DNA of 64,000 nucleotides from positions 2,350,512 to 2,414,511 of the forward strand of contig PZJY01000010.1 of assembly GCA_031472005.1 (NCBI GenBank), written 5' to 3'. Under the pieces are notes generated by a model that saw only the letters and a list, made by a program, of their open reading frames with translations, was not told the DNA's origin and ran no database searches. This document shows positions 34,838 to 45,565 of this stretch, in pieces. The stretch's first letter is position 1. Each line of letters begins with the position of its first letter. A program made the position numbers and the translations under genes. The stretch comes from Tetracladium setigerum (taxonomy: Eukaryota > Ascomycota > Leotiomycetes > Helotiales).

Positions 34838-35379
34838 ATGGTGTTTTCGGAAGTCGCCAATATGGAGGAGCCGACGTACGATGCTACGTGAGTGTTACCT
34901 GTTTTTCTCAATTAAATACTTGGACGCACAATTAACCGTCCTTCTCTTAGGCGTCCTTTTCCCTCTCTTGAAGTCCTCTACAAATACAAAGTTCTCAACA
35001 CTTCTGACAAAACCATCCTGGGAATGAAGGTTACCTTCCCCCGGGCGCTTCCACCCCGCCTCACACCCATGCCGGCGCGTTTGTTGCTGTCCACGTCCTC
35101 ACTGGATCTGTCTTGAATAAAATGAACGACAGTCCTATGACAATTAAAAAAGCTGGAGACAGCTTCTACGAAGCACCTGGATGCAGACATCGTATTAGTG
35201 ACAATGCTTCACAGACGGAGGAGGCGAGTATTCTTGCTTCGCTTATTATGGATACGGAGACGATGGAGGGGATTCTTGAAACGCAAGGTGTGGCCGGGTT
35301 GGTGGTCATTGATGAGGAGTATCTGCCGCAGGTCGTGGAACAAATGGCAAAGCTAAATGCTGGGCAAGGGAAAATTTGA
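34838..35379 (+). pseudogene. Small cupin-domain protein gene with a one-base frameshift
   Basis: Exon 1 is 34838-34887 and exon 2 runs 34951-35379 (63-nt intron, gtgagt...tcttag). The first part reads RPFPSLEVLYKYKVLNTSD and GMKVTF, then the frame fails at a run of five C (35038-35042). Immediately after, the next frame continues with PGASTPPHTHAGAFVAVHVL, carrying the HxH metal-binding motif of a cupin. It then runs through a further beta-barrel part (KKAGDSFYEAPGCRHRI) to a stop at 35379. The two halves fit together without a gap, so exactly one base is missing. With it the protein would be about 160 residues, a normal size for a single-domain cupin. Either the allele is broken or the C-run was undercalled. 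Confidence 0.8.
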
Positions 35380-35817
35380 GGGATGGTTAGGTGCATCAAG
35401 ATTGAAAGAGGAAACAACTCGAGCGTCTGCAAAATGAGATAGATTGAATATTTCAGCAAATCGTGTGCCTTGCTTCATTCATGATTCTGACAATATTCTG
35501 GCTCAAACGACCAAGTATATGACTGCTTCCTAGAAGGGCCAATCGGGATGTGTTCGAGTAGAAAGCGACGAGAGATAAGATAATGGAATATTCAATCTTC
35601 AAACCGAGTTAAAAGGATGAATCTAGCATGTACTATATTTTCTCAATATTGACGGAAGCTTCAGGAGAGTGGAATATGTAATGCAAACATTAAGTAGAGT
35701 GGAAAACGCGAGGCACCCTAGCGTTAATGGTGAGAATAGCATCAAAGCCCTTTAGGATTTGACTTGCGTGTAGTACTCCTCTAGACTTTGTATCAGAGCC
35801 GAGAGAAAAGAAGTCCT
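35380..35817. other. Intergenic spacer between convergent genes
   Basis: About 440 bp of AT-rich 3' flanking sequence. Nothing else is seen. Confidence 0.5.
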
Positions 35818-37776
35818 TCAGCATAAAGTATCAGGCCAAGTCAACTCCGGAGTGGCAGCAAAAGTATTGTCCGATATCTCAGCCAGTGTTGACTTGGGCA
35901 TGGAGAGCGATTCCCGAGCGATATTCTGTATCTGTGTTACAGAGATGTGACCAATGGTCCATACGTCCCCCAAAGTCTTCATAGCGCGTAGTCCCAACCT
36001 CACGCGGTCTCTAGCAGCCGTGTATTTTGTACCCTTCAGCTTGAAACAGCAAGCGGATATTTGAGCTAGTATCGACAAAGTTAACCCACATATAATCAGA
36101 GGCGAGTGTGTGATGATTGGAATTGGGAGTGTGAATAGACCTATGCCTGCGTCTGCAGCCTCAAGCACCTTCGTTGTGTGGAAGTCGAATGCACGCTGTT
36201 GCTCTGCTACAGACTTTTCACACGGCGGAGGAGCGCATTTTGAAATCCGCTCGATAGAACCGTAAGCCAGCTGGGACCGAGGCCGGTGGAGATAAACTTT
36301 CAAACTGAGGGTGTTCAGTTAGACTCCTAGGCGCGTAGCATAGTGGAGATTGCAGTGTTCGGAAGGGACATCACTCACGTATTACAGAGTATATGAGCCT
36401 GAAACAGGATCTCGTCTACCTCTCCAGGATCCCCTATGACAAGTTGTTTCTTCTTTGGGAGGTATAAGGCCCAATTCATCAAACTTACGTCTGCACTGAT
36501 GGTTTCAGGATCAAATGGTTCACCAGGTTCCGTTCCCAACTTTAAGACTACCCCAAGGATGTGGCCTAAGTCGATGAGATATGTGAAAGAGGAGAATATG
36601 ATTTCTTCTGCCGCAAATTCGCGACTGTCATATTCCTCCAACGTCAGAGGCTGTGGAATCATCTAATCCTAATCAGTCTTGGCCCGTACATTCAAAAGAA
36701 ATCTTACTTACACCGGAACGATAATGAGCCTCCTCACATGGTAGATCGACATCCATCTCAATCGCAAACAAAGAGAAATTCAAGCAATGCCGGATACCAG
36801 CAAATATTCCGTCTGTTACGTAAAGAAACCACCATGTTCTCCTCCAGCTCTCCTCTAGTACGGGGCACCCCTCCCCCTTTGCTGTTGCAAATGATTTCGA
36901 TTGCATGTTGATCTCGAGGGCTATCCGGATAGCGTGATCCAGGATATTGCGAGCATATGCGAATTCATTACAAGCATGTACAGCGATGGCAAAAATAAGA
37001 AGCGCCTGGACCGTGAAGCCTGTTGCTGGTAGATTATCAGGCAAAAGTACACTCTCCACACGAGCACGCTGCTCTGCTTTGGTTGCACTTGATCCGAATA
37101 GCGACCCAATGAATTCGATTGCCGGAAGAAGATGTTGCAAGGAATTTCTATTGGTTTCCAATCGTTCATTCAAAAATCGACGCGGGAGAACAAAGGGATG
37201 CGCATCATGGAAACAGGCGTAATAAACATCCAAGAATTTCGACGAATAACCTGGTTCCGATGTTAAACTGAATAAGGTGCTGTGGCTGACCGGACTCTGC
37301 TCAGAGCTCAAGCTATTATTGACAGTGTAACCAGACAAGCCCTCATTACTGCCGACTGTGTAGTGTTGGTTGGCCCCCTGATGAGGTCTTTCCATCTCAG
37401 AATTACCTGCCTCGCTCATAGGCTTTTGAGGATGTACCACCCGGGGAAGTCTTCGTCCTCGCCGAGATTGAGTGTATGTACAGGATCGATTGCTTTCGCG
37501 ACATTGAGAGCATGCTGGTAATTTTGCATCACATTTAGTATGCCGGCTACGACACGCAATACAAGCCAGGGAGATCCGGCTCTTTCCTCGAATAGGTGGG
37601 CGAGGATCAGACGAGCCCAGCAGAGCCGAAGACTGGAACTGAGAAGGTTTTGCGCAGAATTCAAGTGTTTGGTCGAAATCTGACAAACAGAAATCATAGT
37701 TGGGAGGATCAATTTGGAACAGACCAAAGCCATCGACGACTGGATCATAATGTGTCGCGTCAACTGGGTTGTCCAT
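35818..37776 (-). CDS. Zn2Cys6 fungal transcription factor
   Basis: Three exons, 37776-36712, 36662-36379 and 36304-35818 (introns 50 and 74 nt), encode 611 residues. A Zn2Cys6 cluster spans Cys 72 to Cys 99 (CIACRSRHTKCDAKLPACSQ and onward), followed by a basic stretch RRGRRLPR. The fungal-specific middle domain follows, with YSSKFLDVYYACFHDAHPF, the alpha-helical ALLIFAIAVHACNEF and SWRRTWWFLYVTDG. The remaining helices, including AHILCNTLKVYLHRPRS, cross the last junction cleanly. It should be a nuclear DNA-binding regulator. It is neither clearly part of a metabolite cluster nor obviously tied to its neighbours, though the oxidoreductase and cupin lie on its 3' side. Confidence 0.88.
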
Positions 37777-38649
37777 TCTTGTTGATGCTTATCAGGTGGT
37801 TGTCAACTTCACTAGCGAATGCTTAATTGTTGTTGTAGTTTTTGATGAATATTCAATTTCATTTTAGAAATAGGATTTTTATGATGCGGTGCGGGCTGCT
37901 CGGGACAACAAAACTGACCCTGCGGGATGATGATTAAGTGTGCCCCAGACTTTCGCCCCACTAAAATCAAATCCCATGTCTAGTGAGCCCGGGTTTGGTC
38001 TGGCGGGCTTGGCGGTCCTATTACCTCCTTCGCGGACTTCTCCGACATTGCCGTCATCCCTCTACTCTACTCCAGCGTTGTGCATCCCCTGAATGGTAAC
38101 CGGTGTGTACCCTGTTATTTGGCTCATTCCTAGGTGCAAGAACGATTGGCTCTACTGCTAACAACTTAATGCAGCTATAGTCCCTCTCCACTGGCCAGAA
38201 GCATAGTTTAGAGAGTAATTTGTGGGCGTTTCCTTAAACTAGTATTTTTACCTTTTCTAAAGAAAATTAAAATTATTTGGTAAAAAGCTGCATAATTAAA
38301 GTTTAGGTAGTATTAGCGCGGTAGCTATAATAAGTCCGAGGATTCGGTCGAGTAGGAATTCGTTTGCTGAGATAAGTGGGGTTAGTTGGATATGCTGTGT
38401 ATTTTACCGGCGCGTTAACCAAGAACCGCGCGTTTGTTCCAGGCAGTCAAGGTAACATTGTGTACTCGGTCATCTCAGAACAACTGGACCAACTCCCAAG
38501 ATAATATCACAGCACCTTTTGAAAACAAATCATCCAAGAAGATGACATCGAACTTTGACTAGCGATTATTACCTCTTTCCCTTGAGAATCAACTACTTCC
38601 TCTTAGCTCAGCAAATCCTTGGACTATACTCCTTGGTCTCTCTGCAGAC
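37777..38649. other. Divergent intergenic region between the regulator and the NACHT/ankyrin gene
   Basis: About 870 bp. An AT-rich patch lies at 38215-38330, flanked by GC-richer sequence. It holds both promoters. No gene or repeat is supportable. Confidence 0.55.
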
Positions 38650-41600
38650 ATGGAGTCTTACCAAGATACGCAAGACTTTGTTGTCATTGGGGACAATGAC
38701 CTGAACGGCTATGACGAAGAATTACACCCTCAATCACCGCAAGTGATAGACAGCATTATTGGATGGCTGCGGCCCACAGATTATCTTGGTGAAGCAGGTG
38801 AATACAAGAAACATCTGGGTTCTTATGTTGCGGGCACAGATCTATGGATTCAAGAGACGGACGCTTATCAGAAATGGCATGATTCGACGGATCACGGTAT
38901 CCTCTGGATGAAAGCCATCGCTGGAGCTGGGAAAAGTGTGTTTGCTGCAATGATCGCTTCCCAGCTGGCAAGTGTGGAAAAAGTCCCCGTTCTGTTCTTC
39001 TTTTTCCGTCAAATCATTGCAACCAACCATGACCCTCAATCCATGGCCCGAGACTGGATTGCTATGGTACTCAAACAATCCCCACTACTACAAGCAAGGA
39101 TGAAAAAGCACATGGATGATCATCGGACGTTGGAAAATATCTCAACAAACGAGTTCTGGCAAGATCTTGTGCGTGCCCTTACTGTGATGCCAAAAGTCTA
39201 TTGCATTGTCGATGCACTCGATGAAATGGACATCGATCAGGAAGGTTTCCTGGAGAGCCTAGTTGCCCTCGGTAAACGAAAGCCATCCAAGATCAAGCTC
39301 ATGTTGACTAGCCGGCCCCTTCCACGGATTGAGAAGTTCTTTAAGGATCCTCCAATTCTCCAGATCAGATTGGAGCAGCTCAAGGTTGATAACGACATTT
39401 CTGTTTACCTCAGTCACAGATTACGGAATCTTGAGGATGTGGAGGATTCAGTGCGGACTGCTATCACAGATTCTATCTGCCATAGGTCGCAAGGCTCATT
39501 TCTTTATGCCCGGTTGATGATGGATGAAATCCTTGATCACACGAAAGAGATGATTTCAAAAGCGCAATTCATCCAACGCTCATTAGACCGGCTACCCAAT
39601 ACTCTCGAAGATATGTATAATGGCATGTTACTGGGCCACTCTCTTCGATGCAAAGTGCCTCAGGAACTCCAGTTGACCATCCTTCAATGGGTAACTCACT
39701 CCTCTCGACCATTGCGGCTACTCGAGCTCGCTACTATGCTTGATTGCCTGAGTGTCAGTGGAAGAGTGGCCAAGGACACAAAAGCCGTGGTCAGAGCAGC
39801 ATGTGGCCCGCTACTGGAGATTCTGGAAGATGAGACTGTTTCAGTAATCCATCACTCATTCACCGAATTCCTCATCGACGCAGAGAGAAAGACAAGACCT
39901 GCATCAGAAGGCAGAAATCCTCAATTCCCTGTCATTGACCCAATCACAACCCACACCACACTTGCACTTATTTGTCTGAAGTACCTTGACTCGGGATGCA
40001 TGAACGATTGGAAACTTCCAGAACGGACTACAGATGATATTGATGAGTACGATTCGGGTCGCCGATGTCTACCATCACAGACCATGATCAGAATGCGACA
40101 TCCCTTCTTAGAATATGCGATGAATAATTTCTACATTCATGCAAGTAGGCTGGAAAACATCGAGGCTTCTCTGCTTGACGCACTTGATTCATTCATGAGA
40201 GTTGGAAGCCAGCCGTTTTCTTGCTGGCTTGACATGAACTGGCCTGACTCCGCCTGGGCCAAAGTATCACCAATCCACGTTGCATCGTGGGCTGGAATGA
40301 CCGCTTACGTTCGATACCTGCTTCAAATGGGACTCGAAAACAATGGCCGTGATGGGCGGGATCGAACTCCTCTCAGCTGGGCCTGTGCGAAAGGTAACAC
40401 AGAGGTGGCTACCTTGCTCATTCAGAATGTATCCGATCCGGATTTGGATGACTACAATGGACACAAGCCATTACACTACGCCGCGCTTGGGAACCACGAT
40501 AAAATCGTCAGGCATCTACTCGCTGCTGGGGTCAGCCCTACCACTGGTAAAACAAGAGATCCTGGAAGGAGGTGTGGAAATGCTCGCTCAAGCATAGGGG
40601 ATTCTCCTTTGATGTACTGTTGCAATGCAGGCTCTGTCGAGTCTGTGAGGGAAATGATGCCATATTTAAAGTCAACAGATTTGAAGAAGGCTCTCTGCTG
40701 GGCTGCGCGTAACGGGAAAACAGAAGTTGTGGAAGTCGTACTTGAGTCGCCTGATACACCTGCTGATCTTTCCGACTACACGGACACACCTTTGTTTCTC
40801 GCAGCATCTGGCTTACACGTTGATGTTATACGTATTCTTTTGAGAAAAGGAGCAGATCCCAACAAGAGATCATCAAATATTGATCGTCACAGAGGGCTCA
40901 GCTTTCACGACTTTGCAGATCCAGGAAAATGTGGTCCCACCCCACTCCATGCGGTTTGCGCTAATTCTTCTAGCCTTTCTTCACGAGGATCGGATGGAAA
41001 TGCAGTGACAAAATGCGCTCTTCTTCTACTTGAAGCCGGCTGTGTTATCAATGCAATTGATACTGAAAGGAAGACAGCCTTGCATTATGCTGTCTGCTTA
41101 CGCCATCTTTCCACCCCGATTGAGGAACTGGTAGAATTACTCCTGGAGAACGGTGCTGATGCCATGGCATTAGATAAGGAAGAAAATACGCCTCTTCACC
41201 TAGTAAAACTCCATGAAAAGTGTGCAGCCACACTCGAAGCTCTCCTGGCAAAGGGCGCCGATATGAATAAGCGCAATTTGAAAGGTGAAACACCTCTCCA
41301 TACCATGTCTGACTCCATCCACCGTATTGATGTCGAGTCTTTGCTCCCTTTCGTGATGGATTGGAACGTACAAGACTCGAATGGAAATACGCCTCTGCAT
41401 ATAATCCTTCAAAATTCATATGATCCTGCATCCGCCGTAAAGGTTTTATTGAATGCCGGTGCAGATCTGGGGCAGAGGAATAAGAAAGGAGAGGCGCCAA
41501 TTCATGTTTTGAAGGAGATTTCGGACTATTCCTTCAGCAGGAATTCAATTTTACCAGACGTTCTGAAAGCTGGTGCGGATTTAAACATGAGAGACGGCGA

Positions 41601-44600
41601 AGGCCGGACTGTGCTGCTACGCCTACTCATCAACAGCACAACTAGTGGTGAACACAGATCTGTGAAACACATTCTAGAGCTTGGAGCTGATATCAATGCT
41701 CGCGATTTCAAAGGAGATAGCGCGTTGCATCTCGTTTGTAAGAAGTCGCGAGATGCATCTCTTGTAAGATTCCGCTTTTACGTTGCTGCTCCGTCTCTAA
41801 CAGGTGTCTCTTTAGGTGCAAGTACTTCTTGACGCTGGCGCCGACCCACTCTGCGTCAACCATGCTGGAAATACAGTTCTACACGATATTCTGAATAACT
41901 ATGCGAGTCATTATGACGGGGAGAAGTTGGTAAAAACTCTGAAACTATTGCTAGACACTGGTGTTCCTGCCATGGCTCTGAACAACATTGGGCAGACGCC
42001 TTTACACTTTGCATGTGGCAGCATCGAATCATCATATTTTGGGCAAGCAAAAGTTGATGTATTCGACTTTGTCCTCAATTCTGAGATTGGAAACAGTATC
42101 AACAAGGAAGACAACAATGGAGTACGACCAATACACTTGGCTGCCACAATTTCGGAGCCACTTTTGGCAAAATTATTGGGGAAAGGCGCGGATCCTACAT
42201 CAGTAACTCATGAAGGAAAGAGCCTCTTACATATAGCAGCTCGAACGAAAAAGCCCAATTCCATCGGACTGCTGCTGGAACATTTCTCTGCGACTGAGCT
42301 GGGTAATCTCATCAATGCCCAAGATTTCAAAGGGCGCACTGCACTCCACGAAGCATGCCGATCGGGTCGACCAGAGAGCGTGGAGTTGCTCTTAAGATGG
42401 GGGTCGAATGTAAATTTGAAAGACAAAGTGGGATTGACACCATTACACGCTTGCGCTGAATTCGAAGAAGAAAAATTGTTCTGGTCTCCCACTGCTTCAA
42501 ACCTCACCCCGCCGAGATCTTTGCACGCTTGCGGGATTTTGGACGCAGATCCGCTCAGACCACTGCCCGTCAGTTCAAATTATCAGCGTGGCCGCACTGG
42601 CTGGCGAAGCATCTCGGACGATCAAGATACAGTCCGGATTCGAGAAGTTGTCCAGCTTCTCATTAATAACGGGGCAGAATTCACTTCATCCTGGCGGGAA
42701 CCCAATGCTTTGAGTCTAGCTATCTCAAACCGGGTGTCTCATATGGCCGACGAGCTCCTGCTACACATCAGAAAGCAGCAGTCGAACTCTTCAGATAAGT
42801 CAAAAATTTCAATGCGAGGCGATGCTTTTTCTGAAAGATACGTCGTTGGGCTGACGAATGCACAAGTTCTGGAAACTGACATTAGAAAAGATGGGGACAA
42901 TTCGCACCTCTGTGAGACTCTTCTTGCTCTTGGTCAATACAGAACAATCGAGTTGCTCCCCGAACTGGGAGTCAACATATTGTCGAAGCCGCAGTATAAC
43001 GACAATTTCCTTACAATATTGACCCGTCTGGGGTACTCATCTCTACTGGAAACACTCGGATCAACACTATCAGAGCCGGGTTGGGTCAATGGCAAAGGCA
43101 AAGTCAGCGATGATGCCTCCGGTCACACCGTTATCACACCATACATTATCACTGCCGTACAAAGGTCGTTTCCAAACTTGAATATGCTCAAAGTTTTGGT
43201 CGAACATTTCAATGCTGATATCAACATTCAGCCGGAACGTCAAATTTATCTTCCAGGGGTGCTAAGTACTTCATATGTTCCAGGGGCATCTGCTTTGCAC
43301 ATACTTGCTTCTGGAACCCACTGGTGGCAAGCAAAAGGACTGGAATACTTGCTGCAGCGTGGAGCAGATATGGAGCTCAAAGATGAGGGCGGACGTACTC
43401 CTCTGCATGTTGCCGTCAACGGCAGTAATTCTCATGGCTCTTATCTAAACAGAAAATTAGCACAGATACTACTCCAGCATGGCGCAAACCCGAATACTAC
43501 GGACAATACAGGGTCAACATGCCTGAACAGCTCTATGAATGACACCGAGCTTGTACGTCTCCTGGTCAAGCATGGAGCTGATATCAATTTTGGGGACCAA
43601 CCTGCACTCTTCGCAGCTATTACAAGCCAAGATGTCACTACCGTCGCTACGCTCCTGAACGCCGGTGCCGATTGCAATGTTCAACAGAAAGCCGTGGAAA
43701 AGCCCGGGTATAGGAAATACCGAATGGACGAAAGGATTCAACGACACTACCCCATTCATTATGCTGCGAGTGCTCAATTCAACAGTCCGAAGACAAGAGA
43801 TTCGGCACTTCGGATCATCAAGTTACTCCTGGACCATGGCGCAGATCCATTCTTGAAGTTTAACGATAATGAAACCATTATACACGATATATTTGAACAA
43901 GGTGGAATCCTTCAACCATTCTTAGAGATTCCGAACATCGATTTGGAACGCCGGGATCCGAAGGGGCGGACCATACTTCTCGCTGCTGCCAGGTCTGGAT
44001 TCGGGACCTCTTCCCGACAACCTTCCCCAGCAGCGGGTTTGGTAGTGGACGAGAAGCAGAGCAAGCTAAATTCAGGGTTGGAGATCCTCGTCCCGCGCTG
44101 ACTGTATATGACAAGGGCGCAGACTTGCTGGCTGTTGACAACGAGGGCAACAATGTTCTCCATTTCTTGAGTGTGGCCGAATTCAACAACCTCGAGCAGT
44201 ACCAAAAGGCCGTCAGCCTCTTTGTCGAAAGAGCCCCGTCCCTCATTCATCAGAAGAGCACCAAAGGATGGACACCATCCCAATGCGCCATGAAAGGCCA
44301 TAGAATGTGGTTTTTCGAAACTCTGCTCAACGCTGGTGCCGATGTTTTAGAAAAGGACCCTGAAGGCAACACACCATTGCATTATCTGGCTCCCAAGATG
44401 TCCTCTTTATCTGACGCCGCAGAATGGCTGAAAAGGTTCCTTGCCTTGGGCATTCCAATAAACGCAAAGAATAATCAAGGGGAGACAGCAGTATTCTCGT
44501 ACTTCCGTAGCGGACAGTATGCCACTAATACTGACCGCAGGATGAACCTTGTCCCTTTCGAGGAAGCAGGGGCCGATTTCTTTACCAAGAACAAGGAGGG

Positions 44601-44933
44601 TGAGACACTTCTCCACATTGTCGCAACTAAGACGTACAGGTCGATGAGCGACTACTCATTTTTCCATCGCCCCGGGTATGTCAATGTGCCTGAAGAGGCT
44701 GATACCTTCAAGTTTCTGATGGAGAAAGGCTTGGACCCTACGATGGAAGACAATAGCCAGAAAACCGCGATTGTGAGTTGGCTCCTGCCTTCTTTCTCAT
44801 TATTTACTGATTTTCCTTGCAGGACGTTGCAGCCGCCTGTGGAAACGCGGCAGTGTTGGCGTTGTTCCAGCGAGATAAGAGCAACGAGACACTCAGTAAG
44901 CCGGAATTAGTTGATGATAAAGAAGATTGGTAG
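38650..44933 (+). CDS. STAND (NLR-like) protein: NACHT NTPase with about 28 ankyrin repeats
   Basis: Exons are 38650-41763, 41816-44772 and 44823-44933, about 2,060 residues in all. A short N-terminal region precedes the NTPase: Walker A GAGKS (residues 92-96), Walker B VYCIVDALDEMD (183-194) and a sensor-like LTSRP (219-223), then a helical middle. Ankyrin repeats run from about residue 538 to the end with TPLHYA, LLEAGADP-like units (for example NTPLHIILQ, RTALHEACRSG, RTPLHVAVNG, HYPIHYAA, NTPLHYLAP). Such proteins act as nucleotide-driven sensors in fungal nonself recognition, with repeats as the recognition surface. The frame changes by one near 44000-44040. A one-base loss in the GGG at about 44003-44005, or a 38-41 nt micro-intron (gtctgg...cag), would restore it. 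Both outer introns have standard ends. Confidence 0.85.
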
Positions 44934-45565
44934 TTCCTCTTGAACAGAATTAAGGAAACCGACTGCTTTTTGAAGGTGGTGCCATGGAGTTCATAGTAGC
45001 ACTCATCCAAGCAAAGGTTGCTAGAATCCAACCCTCTTTTGACCACGACCACAAAATGGGTGCAATTTCTGCCACCAATAGTTCACAGACGGAGGGAACT
45101 CCTTTTATTTGCTGTATAGCAAATGGGTAGACTAGTTTGAAGACAAGTCAGCGAAAGCTGCAAGATCACATGATGAATGAAACAAAATTCTAGAAAAAAT
45201 CAAGAAAACAGTCTTCCATTTGGAACAACCAAAATCACAACTTCTCAAAGGTTTGATCCCTGGACCTTCGGTTGCTTTTCTCCCTTTGACGAGGTAACTA
45301 TATTCGTCAATAAGCTCACTCCCAGAAAGTTCGGTGGTCCCCAATCAGGAGCGTACGATTCCAGGGTGGCGTCCCATCACGGGTGAACTATTCTTTTACC
45401 CCGCATCCTACCTCAAGCTGAGATCTTCCTTTTTAAATCTCTTGTGTCCATTATTCGCTCAAGATCATTCAACGAGTTTCTCTTAAAACGAAGAAGGGCT
45501 GGAGTAGGTGCCATAATTATTGCGAAAGTTGGTGTCGTCCTGCGACACATTCCCCTGGCCAAGAT
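44934..45565. other. Intergenic spacer between NACHT/ankyrin and HET genes
   Basis: About 630 bp between two plus-strand genes. No recognisable feature beyond short open frames. Confidence 0.5.

Noticed and set aside
41764..41815. An earlier acceptor (AACAG) in the first intron of the NACHT/ankyrin gene
   Set aside because: It brings an immediate in-frame TAG; the acceptor TTTAG at 41815 continues the ankyrin sequence.
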